Part shown: positions 46,540 to 55,542 of the stretch, one piece after another
Layout of the letters: the number at the start of each line of letters is the position of its first letter
Position numbering within the stretch: the stretch's first letter is position 1
Assembly: GCF_000159995.1 (NCBI RefSeq)
Contig: NZ_GG700643.1
Coordinates: 277,291 to 341,290 of the forward strand
DNA: 64,000 bases
Reading direction: 5' to 3'
Source: Alloprevotella tannerae ATCC 51259
GTDB taxonomy: Bacteria; Bacteroidota; Bacteroidia; Bacteroidales; Bacteroidaceae
Notes under the pieces: generated by a model
Told to the model about the DNA's origin: nothing
Database searches by the model: none
Seen by the model: only the letters and a program-made list of their open reading frames with translations
Translations under genes and position numbers: made by a program

Positions 46540-47856
46540 TTATTCTATTGTCTTTCCGCGATAATAATCAATGATTTTAGTGCGGAATAAGTAATCGTAT
46601 TGAGCAGAAAGTCGATTGCTGACAGCGTTAAGATACTTCGTCTTCGTCTCATCAAACTCTGTTGCGTTCGCTTTCCCGTACTCATATTTCTTTGTCATAA
46701 GATCGAAAGCTTCGTGAGCCGTCTTTTCAGCACTAATACTTGCTTCAAACTTCTTGGCAGAAGCTACTGCATTATACCAAGCAGTTTGAATTTCTTTGTA
46801 TAGCGCTTTTCGCGTGTTCTGCAATTGCTCTTGTTGGGTCTCATAATTGAGCTTTGCTCTGCGAATGTTAGTGCGGGTGGTGAAGTGATCAAAGACGGGG
46901 ATGTTTAAGGACAAGCCGATAGACTTGCTAAAGTTATCTCTCATCTGTTTGCTAAACGATGTGCCTGACAAACCATTGACTTTATAGTATGAGCTACCAA
47001 GATTGCCAGACAAATTCAGTGTCGGCCAATAGCCTGCACGGGCAATTTCGATTCCTTTCTCTGCACTTTGTATGCGAAATTGCTGGGCTACGATTTCCGG
47101 TTTGGCAGCTACGGCTTCATCAAAGATCTGCTGTGGGCCATCAGATGGACGCTGTGGTATCTGAAGTGGTGGAACAGCAACATTTAAACTATCCGGAGAA
47201 GGCATTTCTATCAGTTGGCTGAGATCTAACAAGGCCAAACGATAGGCATTCTGGTTTTCTACTAATTGCAATTCGTCTTGGGCCACGGTGTTTTGAGCCT
47301 GTGTAACTTCTAATCCGCTGGCCTTCTTGTTTTCGTAGAATGCTTTGACGCGCTCTAATTGAACATTGCTTAAAGCCAATTGATCTTGAGCCGTTTTAAC
47401 CAACTCTTTTTGATAGAGTACTTGTAAATAGGCTTGCGTTACTTGTATGCTTAAAGATTCACGCAAACGTTCTAGATCAGCAACGGCTGCGGATAAATTT
47501 AATTCGGCTTGTTTGCGCTGATTGACTAATCTGAATCCCGTAAAAATAGGAACCGATGCTGAAATCCCAAAGCTCGTGCTTCGTGTGTTTTGACTTACGT
47601 ACGTATTACTAGATGTTAGGCCACGCCCGAAATTGAAACTCTGATTGGCTGTTGCACCAACCTCTGGGAGTCGCTCATTCTTGGCTGCTGAAACATTTAA
47701 TGCCTCAGTACGATTGTTGAGTTCTTGTAGTTTTATCTGTACATTGCGTGACAAAGCATAGTCAATGCATTGGCGTAAGCTCATGGTTTGCTGTGCAAAT
47801 GCAGATATCCCTGACAGTAACAGTAACGTTATGCCAACAAAAAAACTTCTCATCAT
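46540..47856 (-). CDS. TolC-family outer-membrane efflux protein
   Basis: 438 residues with a signal peptide (1 to ~21), LRQCIDYALSRNVQIKLQELNN and two long helical repeats with heptads (SIQVTQAYLQVLYQKELVKTAQDQL and its C-terminal counterpart around ~300-420). It forms the trimeric outer-membrane duct for the pump encoded by the membrane-fusion and MacB-like genes directly upstream (9 bp gap). Confidence 0.92.
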   Translation of the reverse strand: MMRSFFVGITLLLLSGISAFAQQTMSLRQCIDYALSRNVQIKLQELNNRTEALNVSAAKNERLPEVGATANQSFNFGRGLTSSNTYVSQNTRSTSFGISASVPIFTGFRLVNQRKQAELNLSAAVADLERLRESLSIQVTQAYLQVLYQKELVKTAQDQLALSNVQLERVKAFYENKKASGLEVTQAQNTVAQDELQLVENQNAYRLALLDLSQLIEMPSPDSLNVAVPPLQIPQRPSDGPQQIFDEAVAAKPEIVAQQFRIQSAEKGIEIARAGYWPTLNLSGNLGSSYYKVNGLSGTSFSKQMRDNFSKSIGLSLNIPVFDHFTTRTNIRRAKLNYETQQEQLQNTRKALYKEIQTAWYNAVASAKKFEASISAEKTAHEAFDLMTKKYEYGKANATEFDETKTKYLNAVSNRLSAQYDYLFRTKIIDYYRGKTIE

Positions 47857-47865
47857 TGTTGCGAA

Positions 47866-48969
47866 TTATTCAGTTTTTTGACTTTGATTGCCTCTTACTT
47901 TATCTCCTACTTTGAGTCCTGAGAGAACTTGAATGTTTATGCCATCACTCATTCCTGTCTTTATTTCGCGACGATTAAATGTTTGAGGCTTTTCTTTAGT
48001 CAACACATAGACGTAAGGCTTCCCTTTTTCGTATTCTATGGCACCTTCGGGAATAGTTAAGACCTGTTGTAGTTTGTCTAATACGATTTGAGCGTTGGCG
48101 CTATAGCCGGAACGAATCGTCGCTTTATTGTTGATCCTCACAGCTGCTTTGATCTCAAATTGATTTGCTGCGCTCGCTGTACTATTTACTTTTGGGGCAA
48201 TATATTCTAAAGTCGCATCAAATTTCTTTCCTTGTAGAGCTCCAATCGTTATTTGCATAGGCATCCCTTTATGAACTCTGTCTACTTCTGTCTCGTCAAT
48301 AGAGCCTTTAAAAATAAGATCATTCATATTGGCCACGGTGGCAATCGTAGTTCCATCGTTGAAGGAGTTACTCATAATAACAGACTCACCGACTTTTATA
48401 GGAATATCTAAGATTAAGCCATTAACCGTAGATTTAATCAATGTGGTACTCATCGCCATTTGATATTTTGAAACTCCGGTTTTTGCTATTTCTAAAGCGT
48501 CTGCAGCTGCAGCAACTTCTTCTTTAGTTTGTCTAAGTGTTTGCAGGCTTTTTTCGTATTCTTCTGCGCTAATGAGTCGTGAGTCATACAGCTTTTTCTC
48601 TCTTCCGAAGTCTGTTTGGGCTTGACTATAGTTAATTCTAGCCAGTCGTAATCTATTTTCTGCAGCACTTAAAGTACTCATATCCGGAATGACTTTGATC
48701 TTTGCAATAATTTCACCTTCCTTTACTTCGTCACCTGCTTTTTTATACAGCTCGCTGATGATTCCTGAGATTTGCGGTTTGATGTGCACTTCATTGCGTG
48801 GCTCTACAGATCCGGTGACAACGCTTGTTTGTTCCAGATTGTTTATCGCTGCGGTATAAGTTTCGTAACTGATCTCTTCCTGTTTTGAGCGTTGATAAAG
48901 GAAAACAAAAGTGCCAATAAAGAGAATTGCTACAAAGACGAGCAAACTCCATTTAAAAAACTTCTTCAT
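47866..48969 (-). CDS. Membrane fusion (MacA/HlyD-type) efflux subunit
   Basis: 367 residues: membrane helix (~7-25), lipoyl-like hairpin start HIKPQISGIISELYKKAGDEVKEG (segments PQISGIISEL), coiled-coil hairpin (~95-165), then beta-barrel domains with IPEGAIEYEKGKPYVYVL. MacA proteins join the inner-membrane ABC pump to TolC. It sits between the second FtsX-type permease and the TolC-like gene, as expected for a tripartite exporter. Confidence 0.93.
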   Translation of the reverse strand: MKKFFKWSLLVFVAILFIGTFVFLYQRSKQEEISYETYTAAINNLEQTSVVTGSVEPRNEVHIKPQISGIISELYKKAGDEVKEGEIIAKIKVIPDMSTLSAAENRLRLARINYSQAQTDFGREKKLYDSRLISAEEYEKSLQTLRQTKEEVAAAADALEIAKTGVSKYQMAMSTTLIKSTVNGLILDIPIKVGESVIMSNSFNDGTTIATVANMNDLIFKGSIDETEVDRVHKGMPMQITIGALQGKKFDATLEYIAPKVNSTASAANQFEIKAAVRINNKATIRSGYSANAQIVLDKLQQVLTIPEGAIEYEKGKPYVYVLTKEKPQTFNRREIKTGMSDGINIQVLSGLKVGDKVRGNQSQKTE

Positions 48970-49002
48970 AGTTATTGTTGATTGTTTTGTTTCGATTGTT
49001 TG

Positions 49003-50247
49003 TTATTCATTCCTGATTGCATCTATGGGCTTTATGGATAAAGCTCGCAATGAAGGGGCCATTCCGGCTAATCCTCCTAAGATGGCGAGTGCTAAAGAAG
49101 CAACGAGAGCAAGCGTAAAAGATATTTGGAAATTAATGTCTAAACCGGTTCTGCTGACAATCATTTCTACTCCATTTAATAATAGGACGGCGAAGAAAAT
49201 TCCACTGATTCCTGCTAAAATAGTCAAGATTATACTTTCCGCCATAATTTGTCTTACTATGTCAGAGGGCTTTGCACCGATCGCTCTCCTTATTCCGATT
49301 TCTATCGTCCTTTCTCTTATGGTTACCATCATTATATTGCTAACACCAATGGCGCCGGATATTAAAGTGCCAATACCAATCATCCACACCAAGAAGCTCA
49401 TTCCATCAAATAAGCTTTCGACCATTTGAAACATCAATTCTATATTGAATAAGAATACGGCCTGTTTATCGTTGGGAGCAATCAAGTGGGCTTCCTTAAT
49501 TATATCGCCTACCTCATCTTGAGTTTCAGCAACAGTATAACCTTTCTTAACCGTGAATGTTAAGAAGCTAATATTATCCCCCAAGTGATAGATTTCTTGC
49601 ATTGTTGTAAAAGGAATGAACGCTGTTTCTGACGTATTTCCTCCTCCGCCAACATTGGTATTTGACTTAGAGACCCCAACAATACGATAGTAGATGCTAT
49701 CTAATTTTATATAACGTCCGCATGGGTTTTCAATATCAGGGAACAATTCTTCCTTAATTCTTTTTCCGATAACGCAAACTTTCCGCTTTTGGATGATATC
49801 TGTCTCATTGATAAATCGTCCGTAGCCTATTTTGGGGTTCTCAATGTTGATGTAGTCCGATCTGACGCCTCGCATTGTGCCATTAGCTTTCTTACTATCG
49901 TATTGAAAAGTCTTTGACCACTGCTGTATAATTGGGGTTACAGTCTCTAAACGCGATACTTTTTTCTTAAGCCGTTCGACATCGTTGATATCCAATTGCC
50001 AAGTGCGTTGACTTTGCATGCCTTTATAGGCTATAGTTGTTTCGCCTGGAAAAACGTAGCAGGAATTTTGCGCAGCGCCTTCAAAGGTTCTACTCATTAA
50101 GCGCTGAAATCCTTGACCGCCTCCCATCAAAAATATCAACATAAAGATACCCCAGAAGATGCCGAATGCTGTTAGGAAGCTTCGTGCTTTATTTCTTGAA
50201 AGACTTTCATAAGTCTCTGACCATCTATCTAAATCAAAGAGTCGCAT
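49003..50247 (-). CDS. MacB/FtsX-type ABC permease, second copy
   Basis: 414 residues: helix 1 (~22-42), a periplasmic MacB_PCD-like domain (~45-280), then three C-terminal helices with IGVSNIMMVTIRERTIEIGIRRAIGAK, the FtsX signature (segment ERTIEIGIRRAIG). The ATPase domain is not fused but encoded separately two genes upstream. Together with the next permease it probably forms a heterodimer; the pair is 9 bp apart. Confidence 0.92.
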   Translation of the reverse strand: MRLFDLDRWSETYESLSRNKARSFLTAFGIFWGIFMLIFLMGGGQGFQRLMSRTFEGAAQNSCYVFPGETTIAYKGMQSQRTWQLDINDVERLKKKVSRLETVTPIIQQWSKTFQYDSKKANGTMRGVRSDYINIENPKIGYGRFINETDIIQKRKVCVIGKRIKEELFPDIENPCGRYIKLDSIYYRIVGVSKSNTNVGGGGNTSETAFIPFTTMQEIYHLGDNISFLTFTVKKGYTVAETQDEVGDIIKEAHLIAPNDKQAVFLFNIELMFQMVESLFDGMSFLVWMIGIGTLISGAIGVSNIMMVTIRERTIEIGIRRAIGAKPSDIVRQIMAESIILTILAGISGIFFAVLLLNGVEMIVSRTGLDINFQISFTLALVASLALAILGGLAGMAPSLRALSIKPIDAIRNE

Positions 50248-50256
50248 AAGGGTAGG

Positions 50257-51516
50257 TTATTCATTTGCACGAAGTGCTTCAATGGGTTTTACTTTAACGG
50301 CTTTAGATGCAGGCACAAAGCCGGCGATCAGTCCGGAAATAATTAGTACAGACAGTGCTTGAAATGCAATTTGTAAATCAATGGTTGGATTCATAAAAGT
50401 ATAAATCGGTTGATCTCCAACCATCATCGTCACCTTTCCCAAAGAGTAATTGAGATATTCAGTCCCGATTACGCCAAGCACCAAGCCGCAATAGCCGAAA
50501 AATCCGGTAATAATCACACTCTCGATGAGCACACTACGCAAGATGGGCCAAGGTTTAGCGCCAAGAGCTTTTCGTATACCAAATTCGTGCGTGCGTTCTT
50601 TGATAGTAATGAGCATAATGTTGCTGATGCCAACTATGCCCGAGAGCAAGGTAAGACTACCAATCACCCACATAGCTACGCGCAGATAATGGGCAGCTTG
50701 GTCTCTTTCTCTTGCTCCGTTTGCTGGGTTATCTATCCATACGGCACTCTCGTCTTTGGGACTAAAATTGTGGGGTACGGAGAACACACTATAAAGATCT
50801 TTACGAAAGACTGAGTCAGCCTCTTCCGTATCTGTGCCATTCGTGCGTAAGATTAATTCCTCAATATTCTGGCCTTTACGATACAAAAGTTGCATGCTCG
50901 TATAGGGAATATCGCCTTCAAAACCACCCATAATGCCTTTGTTGGAGACAATACCTACAACATGATACACGATGCTATCAATACGCAGCGGTTTATTGAG
51001 CGCATTGATTGCCGTAGTAAAAAACTCTTCAGCTGATCGTTCACTAATGACGATCACCTTGCGCTGGTTGTCCAAGTCTGATTGGCTCAAATAGCGTCCA
51101 TACAATACCTTGATTTTGTCAATTTCAATATTGTCGGGATAGCAACCATTTAGTGTGCCGCTAAGCATCTTGTTGCCGTAAGAGGCTTTCACGCCCGACT
51201 GTTGATTCTTAGCCGTTACGCTATGAACACGCTCGGGGAAAGCTCTGTTTATCAGTTGTGGATCGCGACTATCAAATTTGATCTCGCGACCTTTTTCTAA
51301 CCCATTATACGGCTCAGAAGTTACACCCGGCCATACTTTGATGGCATCTAAAGCAACTGAACCCATATTGGCATCGAAGGCATTTATCAAACCGTTGCCC
51401 GCACCCAATAATATAATGAGTAGGAAAATACCCACCGAAACGCTTAATCCCGTTAGGGAAGTGCGCATTTTGTTTATACTGAGATGTACAAAAATCTCTC
51501 GTAAATCGTCAATCAT
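50257..51516 (-). CDS. MacB/FtsX-type ABC permease, first copy
   Basis: 419 residues with the same four-helix plan and periplasmic domain as its downstream paralogue, and the signature ISNIMLITIKERTHEFGIRKALGAK (segment ERTHEFGIRKALG). The two differ enough to suggest two distinct halves of one heterodimeric pump. It begins 17 bp after the ATPase gene. Confidence 0.92.
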   Translation of the reverse strand: MIDDLREIFVHLSINKMRTSLTGLSVSVGIFLLIILLGAGNGLINAFDANMGSVALDAIKVWPGVTSEPYNGLEKGREIKFDSRDPQLINRAFPERVHSVTAKNQQSGVKASYGNKMLSGTLNGCYPDNIEIDKIKVLYGRYLSQSDLDNQRKVIVISERSAEEFFTTAINALNKPLRIDSIVYHVVGIVSNKGIMGGFEGDIPYTSMQLLYRKGQNIEELILRTNGTDTEEADSVFRKDLYSVFSVPHNFSPKDESAVWIDNPANGARERDQAAHYLRVAMWVIGSLTLLSGIVGISNIMLITIKERTHEFGIRKALGAKPWPILRSVLIESVIITGFFGYCGLVLGVIGTEYLNYSLGKVTMMVGDQPIYTFMNPTIDLQIAFQALSVLIISGLIAGFVPASKAVKVKPIEALRANE

Positions 51517-51533
51517 AAGGCAAACCTGTTGCT

Positions 51534-52238
51534 TTATTTCATATAAGGTTGATCTTGTAGAGCCTTGTTCTCTTCTATCTCACCAATCAGTCCGTCTTTG
51601 ATGTGGATGATCTTATGCGTGCGATAGGCCACGCCGCTTTCGTGCGTAACGACGATGATCGTCATTCCGTCCTGTTCATTTAAGTCACGCAGTAGCGTCA
51701 TTACTTCCTCGCTGGTTTTGCTATCCAACGCCCCGGTTGGCTCATCCGCCAGAATAATTTGCGGCTGTGTGATTAAGGCACGCGCTATGGCAACTCGCTG
51801 CTTTTGTCCTCCACTCAGTTCGTTGGGGAAATGATGCGCCCAGTCTTTTAAACCCAATTTTTCCAAATAAGTTAGCGCCAGCATATTTCTTTTTTTGCGA
51901 CTTACGCCTTGATAATAGAGTGGTAGGGCTACATTTTCGAGCGCATTCTTATAGGAAATCAAGTTGAAAGACTGGAAGATAAAGCCGATCTTCTTGTTTC
52001 TAAATTCTGCCGCACGAGCTTCTTTCAAATTCTTTACCAATGTTCCATCCAGCCAATACTCTCCCTCGTCATAGGAGTCGAGAATGCCGAGGATATTGAG
52101 CAGCGTACTCTTGCCGGAGCCGCTTGCGCCCATAATGGAGACAAACTCTCCTTTTTTGATGTCCAAGGTGATACCTTTCAAGACGTGGAGCGGCGCCCCG
52201 GCATTGTATGTCTTATGTATATTTTCTAAGTGAATCAT
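51534..52238 (-). CDS. ABC transporter ATP-binding protein (LolD/MacB type)
   Basis: 234 residues: Walker [10 protein letters not shown] (~36-44), signature [15 protein letters not shown], Walker [13 protein letters not shown], switch THESGVAYR. It belongs to the mechanotransmission group (MacB, LolD, FtsE) and should power the two FtsX-type permeases downstream. It starts 3 bp after the GntR gene, indicating coupled translation of regulator and pump. Confidence 0.94.
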   Translation of the reverse strand: MIHLENIHKTYNAGAPLHVLKGITLDIKKGEFVSIMGASGSGKSTLLNILGILDSYDEGEYWLDGTLVKNLKEARAAEFRNKKIGFIFQSFNLISYKNALENVALPLYYQGVSRKKRNMLALTYLEKLGLKDWAHHFPNELSGGQKQRVAIARALITQPQIILADEPTGALDSKTSEEVMTLLRDLNEQDGMTIIVVTHESGVAYRTHKIIHIKDGLIGEIEENKALQDQPYMK

Positions 52239-52241
52239 AAC

Positions 52242-52604
52242 TTAATCTAAAGAAAGAGATGAGAAAGCTTCTTTTAAGTCGTCGAAAGTAAGGTTTAGCG
52301 CTTTCATCTGTCGGGCTAAGTCCGGCAAATATTCTTCTCTAAACTCTTTTCGCCTCAATTCTAAAATGAGTGCAGGCGCATTTTGGGCAACAAAGTAGCC
52401 TAATCCGCGCTTATTATAAATGTATCCGTTTTGTGCCAACCAATCATAGGCTTTTACAGTCGTATTTACGTTGACCTCTACTATCGCACTGTATTCCCTG
52501 ACGCTCGGCACGCGCCCATCCACGCCATATTTGCCGGCCAGAATTTCGTCTGTCAGGCGTCGGGCTATTTGCTGGTAAATGGGCAATCCTGATTTAAAAA
52601 TCAT
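52242..52604 (-). CDS. GntR-family transcriptional regulator (YtrA-like)
   Basis: 120 residues: winged helix-turn-helix of the GntR type (IYQQIARRLTDEILAGKYGVDGRVPSVREYS, here by segments IYQQIA and VPSVREYS; then VNVNTTVKAYDWLAQNGYI) with only ~45 residues after it, the short YtrA-type layout. YtrA regulators usually repress ABC exporter operons of which they are part and respond to cell-wall stress or peptide antibiotics in Firmicutes; that role here is inferred from family and context. It is third in the operon. Confidence 0.92.
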   Translation of the reverse strand: MIFKSGLPIYQQIARRLTDEILAGKYGVDGRVPSVREYSAIVEVNVNTTVKAYDWLAQNGYIYNKRGLGYFVAQNAPALILELRRKEFREEYLPDLARQMKALNLTFDDLKEAFSSLSLD

Positions 52605-52617
52605 AGTCTGCAGGTTT

Positions 52618-53424
52618 TTACTTTTTTAATCTAAGATGGCAAAAGTTGCGGTAGCTAAATGTATAGAGTAGGGCTATGATGATGAGCTGTAATACGTTTA
52701 AGAAAACAAGGCTGCCTATAGTTCGATCATCATAACCTATAAATGGAACAGCAGAATTTGCGTCCATCATCTGTCTAATTACTAAGCCGACTATTACGAA
52801 CAGTGAAAAATGACATGACAATGCAATGGGAGTGGCCCATTTCCTAACACTGTTTGCTACAAACAAACTGATAGCATGTAAAACCCAAAGTTGGAGAAGT
52901 GAAGATACGAACGACAATATTTCTATAGCGTCACCATTTAGAATGTAGTTAAAGAAATTGTCCACAGAATGAGGAAAAAGAACGCGGAATGGAGGAATAT
53001 TCCAACCAAAGAGCGCAAGTAGACCCGCGCGCAACTCATCTGCCAATATGATCAATATAAAGCTGACGATAGGAAGTAAGAATGCGTAGATGAGATATTT
53101 GGAAATAAACTTTTCTAAGTTGGATGCCGGTACGAGCAATTCCCTAATTCTGACTTGCTTTCGTCTTAGATCTTCGTTCATTTTTGAAGGAGCCAAGCAA
53201 ACAAGGCCTAAAAAAGCGAAGAGGAAGTACATTCCAATCATAGCTTTGACTTCGTATAGCGAAGGAGAATTGTTGGATGCTTTAATCGTAAAATAAGATG
53301 CCAGCAGTGTAAATACTAGTGTTATAACGAAAACGATTAGCATGTGCCGGACCAACTTCGACCGGTGCTGATAGAGGTGGCGTTTGGTATAGCGTAGCCA
53401 GCGCTTTGTGTTGAAGTTGTTCAT
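52618..53424 (-). CDS. ABC exporter membrane protein
   Basis: 268 residues with about six hydrophobic helices (first ~26-46, last ~240-260) and no large soluble domain. The start overlaps the preceding ATPase gene by 4 bp (ATGA), so the two make one exporter. The sequence has no strong family motif, and YtrC/D-like permeases are the closest functional guess. Confidence 0.82.
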   Translation of the reverse strand: MNNFNTKRWLRYTKRHLYQHRSKLVRHMLIVFVITLVFTLLASYFTIKASNNSPSLYEVKAMIGMYFLFAFLGLVCLAPSKMNEDLRRKQVRIRELLVPASNLEKFISKYLIYAFLLPIVSFILIILADELRAGLLALFGWNIPPFRVLFPHSVDNFFNYILNGDAIEILSFVSSLLQLWVLHAISLFVANSVRKWATPIALSCHFSLFVIVGLVIRQMMDANSAVPFIGYDDRTIGSLVFLNVLQLIIIALLYTFSYRNFCHLRLKK

Positions 53425-54254
53425 AATTTTCCCGCTATAAGTTGTGGATTTGACGTAACAGCATTGAAGAACAATTCTACGTTGACTTGGGTTTCTTCTG
53501 CCGTATCATTAGATAGCATCACAGCATTTCCGCCTATTGTAGGTTGTACAAAAAGCGCATCATCGACGGGCTCGTCTGATGGCCGATGGGTAAAGCAAAA
53601 ATGATTTTGGATAGTTGAAATATCCGTGTTAACAACGATTTTATGGCGGTCTACGACGATAATTGCGTCCAGCAAAATATCAATATCTCTGATCTGATGT
53701 GTAGAAATGATGACCGTCTGACTCTCGTCTAAGTGTTGCGTAATGACTTTTCGAAACTGACTTTTTGAAGGGATATCGAGACCATTGGTCGGCTCATCCA
53801 TTAAGATGTGTTTGGTGCGCGTGGCCAATGCAAAACTCAAGTAAAACTTCTTCTGTTGCCCCATCGAGAGTTGGTCCAGCCGCCTGTCTGTATCCATTTC
53901 AAAGGCCGTAAGGCAAGATTCAAGTATGTCCCGACTGAAATTGGGATAAAATGGAGCGTTTAATGCGATGTAACTTTCCGCCTTTATAGCAGGCAATGCT
54001 ATTTCTTCGGGTACGAGAAACAGATTCTGCAGAAACGTCGTTGTACGTTTAGACGGCAACTCCTCATCTATGCTCAGGCTGCCTTTATTGGGTTTCAACA
54101 GGCCTGCAATCAGATATAGTAATGTGCTTTTTCCGCAGCCGTTCTTACCCAATAGTCCGTAAATCTTACCGGAAACTGCTTGCAGAGAGAGATCTTCCAG
54201 TAAGCATTCTCTTTGTTTCCTATACTTGAAGTCAAGATGTGTGATGTCTATCAT
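53421..54254 (-). CDS. ABC transporter ATP-binding protein, first gene of the exporter operon
   Basis: 277 residues from the ATG at 54254 (MIDITHLDFKYR). The frame is open to 54320, but the promoter's -7 box lies at 54291, so the upstream ATG is not used. Walker A GKNGCGKST, signature LSMGQQKKF, Walker B ILMDEPTNGLD and switch STHQIRDID are all present. About 75 residues after the core vary from standard ATPases. It pairs with the overlapping permease. Confidence 0.9.
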   Translation of the reverse strand: MIDITHLDFKYRKQRECLLEDLSLQAVSGKIYGLLGKNGCGKSTLLYLIAGLLKPNKGSLSIDEELPSKRTTTFLQNLFLVPEEIALPAIKAESYIALNAPFYPNFSRDILESCLTAFEMDTDRRLDQLSMGQQKKFYLSFALATRTKHILMDEPTNGLDIPSKSQFRKVITQHLDESQTVIISTHQIRDIDILLDAIIVVDRHKIVVNTDISTIQNHFCFTHRPSDEPVDDALFVQPTIGGNAVMLSNDTAEETQVNVELFFNAVTSNPQLIAGKL

Positions 54255-54290
54255 AGAGAAGTTTTTATGTAATAGTGTAGTAGAACACCG

Positions 54291-54321
54291 CAAAAGTAAG
54301 GATTCGCTTGTTTTCCTCAAA
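54291..54321 (-). promoter_or_regulatory. Promoter of the ten-gene exporter/efflux operon
   Basis: On the minus strand TTTG (54318-54321), 19 bp, then TACTTTTG (54291-54298), giving a leader of about 30 nt. A GntR operator is expected close by, but I could not assign one. Confidence 0.75.
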
Positions 54322-54563
54322 ATAAAAAGAGCAAAAACTTTATCTTCTTCTCTTCATTTTTTAGATTTTGCCTTAAGACAACTTGATGATAGTTTCCCTC
54401 TCTCTACTTTCAGGTCTCCTAATCCGGCCGATACTGTGGGTGAGTTCGCTTCTTTTTAAGCAAGGTTTAATGGCGCATCAGCATGATGAGATTGTCGTAA
54501 ATAAAGTCTGAAAAATCGCAGCAAAGCGCGTGGAGCTTAACAGCAAAGTCTTTCCCGTGGCTT

Positions 54564-54647
54564 TTTTCATCGTGATGAAAAAGATGTACGCTCGTGAAGG
54601 TATGTTTGTGTTATCACGAGCGTAAGATCGTACGCTCGTGAGGGTAC
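54564..54647. repeat. Family B intergenic array, locus B3 (84 bp)
   Basis: Hexamers TCGTGA at 54570 and 54592, TCACGA at 54614, TCGTGA at 54636: exact 22-bp period. GTAC arms occur at 54586-54589, 54630-54633 and 54644-54647. The array lies between two divergent promoters (54321 and 54789). The rest of the gap (54322-54563, 54648-54788) shows no gene. Confidence 0.87.
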
Positions 54648-54788
54648 TTTCATAAAGCTTAAGTCGCGTATAGCTTTCTTTGATGCTGTGGTAATAAAAC
54701 TGTAGGGAAAGGATGAAAAAATATAATTTGGAAAGGTTGTAAAAGGCAATTAGCGCGTACTATCTCTGTGATTGCCGAATCTATTTTA

Positions 54789-54796
54789 TAATTTTG
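54789..54796 (+). promoter_or_regulatory. -7 box of the AlkD-like gene
   Basis: TAATTTTG is a good -7 element; no clear -33 box lies at 19 bp. It falls inside the longest open frame and so rules out the TTG start at 54772. Confidence 0.55.
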
Positions 54797-54816
54797 CCGC
54801 TATTAAAAAACTCGTT

Positions 54817-55434
54817 ATGGATACAAATGAAGAGTTGCGACAGATAAAAAAGGCGCTTCGCACGATGATGAATGGACCTGTGAGTGCTTTGATGCGTCGC
54901 AATGGCTTACAATATAAGGTCAATTTTGGCGTAGAACTTCCCCGCTTGGAAGATTTTGCCAAGGAGTTGCCGCATACGTACAATTTGGCGGCAACTTTAT
55001 GGAAAGAGGATATTCGCGAATGTAGACTTCTGGCGTGCATGTTAATGCCTTTTGAGGTGTTTTCACGCGACTTGGCCGATATTTGGTTGGAGCAAGTGCG
55101 TTTTGCAGAAGAGGCAGATGCGCTGGCTATGTACCTTTTAAGTCATCTTCCCTATGCTTCAGAATTGGCTTTCGAATGCATCGCAGGCGAAAATCGGATG
55201 AGGCGATACATAGGTTACCAACTTTTGGGCCGTTTGTTCTTACAAAGGTGTAAGCCTTCGTTTCGTGATAGTCAGGAATTCTTAGATCAGGTTGCGTCGG
55301 ATTTGACTTCAACAGATCAGCGCGTGAGCTTGGCGGCTTATAAAGCCTTAATGCGCTATATGGATTTGGGGTTGGTGGAAGAGCGAATGGGAAATCGCAT
55401 CTTGAATAAGGCTATGCCGGTAGAAAACGAATAG
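54817..55434 (+). CDS. DNA alkylation repair (AlkD-like HEAT-repeat) protein
   Basis: 205 residues from the ATG at 54817. Helical throughout, with HEAT-like pairs. LAATLWKEDIRECRLLACMLMP (~45-66) and the following segment match the core helices of AlkD-type glycosylases, which excise alkylated bases. Catalytic residues of AlkD are not confidently aligned by eye, so activity is uncertain. It is a single-gene unit followed by a convergent terminator. Confidence 0.75.
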   Translation: MDTNEELRQIKKALRTMMNGPVSALMRRNGLQYKVNFGVELPRLEDFAKELPHTYNLAATLWKEDIRECRLLACMLMPFEVFSRDLADIWLEQVRFAEEADALAMYLLSHLPYASELAFECIAGENRMRRYIGYQLLGRLFLQRCKPSFRDSQEFLDQVASDLTSTDQRVSLAAYKALMRYMDLGLVEERMGNRILNKAMPVENE

Positions 55435-55463
55435 CAAGTTGTAGCCGGATTTAATCTGAAATG

Positions 55464-55504
55464 AATAATGGTGGGTACCTCCGCTTGGAGAGCCCACCAT
55501 TATT
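55464..55504. terminator. Bidirectional hairpin between AlkD-like gene and porin gene
   Basis: AATAATGGTGGG pairs with CCCACCATTATT, with an inner CTCC-GCTT-GGAG stem. T tracts are weak on both sides. Confidence 0.6.
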
Positions 55505-55542
55505 ATAGCTATTATAAAGTGCTTATCTGTCTGCCGTGGTTG

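Noticed and set aside
54772-54816. Longer N-terminus of the AlkD-like protein from a TTG start
   Set aside because: The promoter -7 box (54789-54796) lies inside this extension, so the ATG at 54817 is the start.
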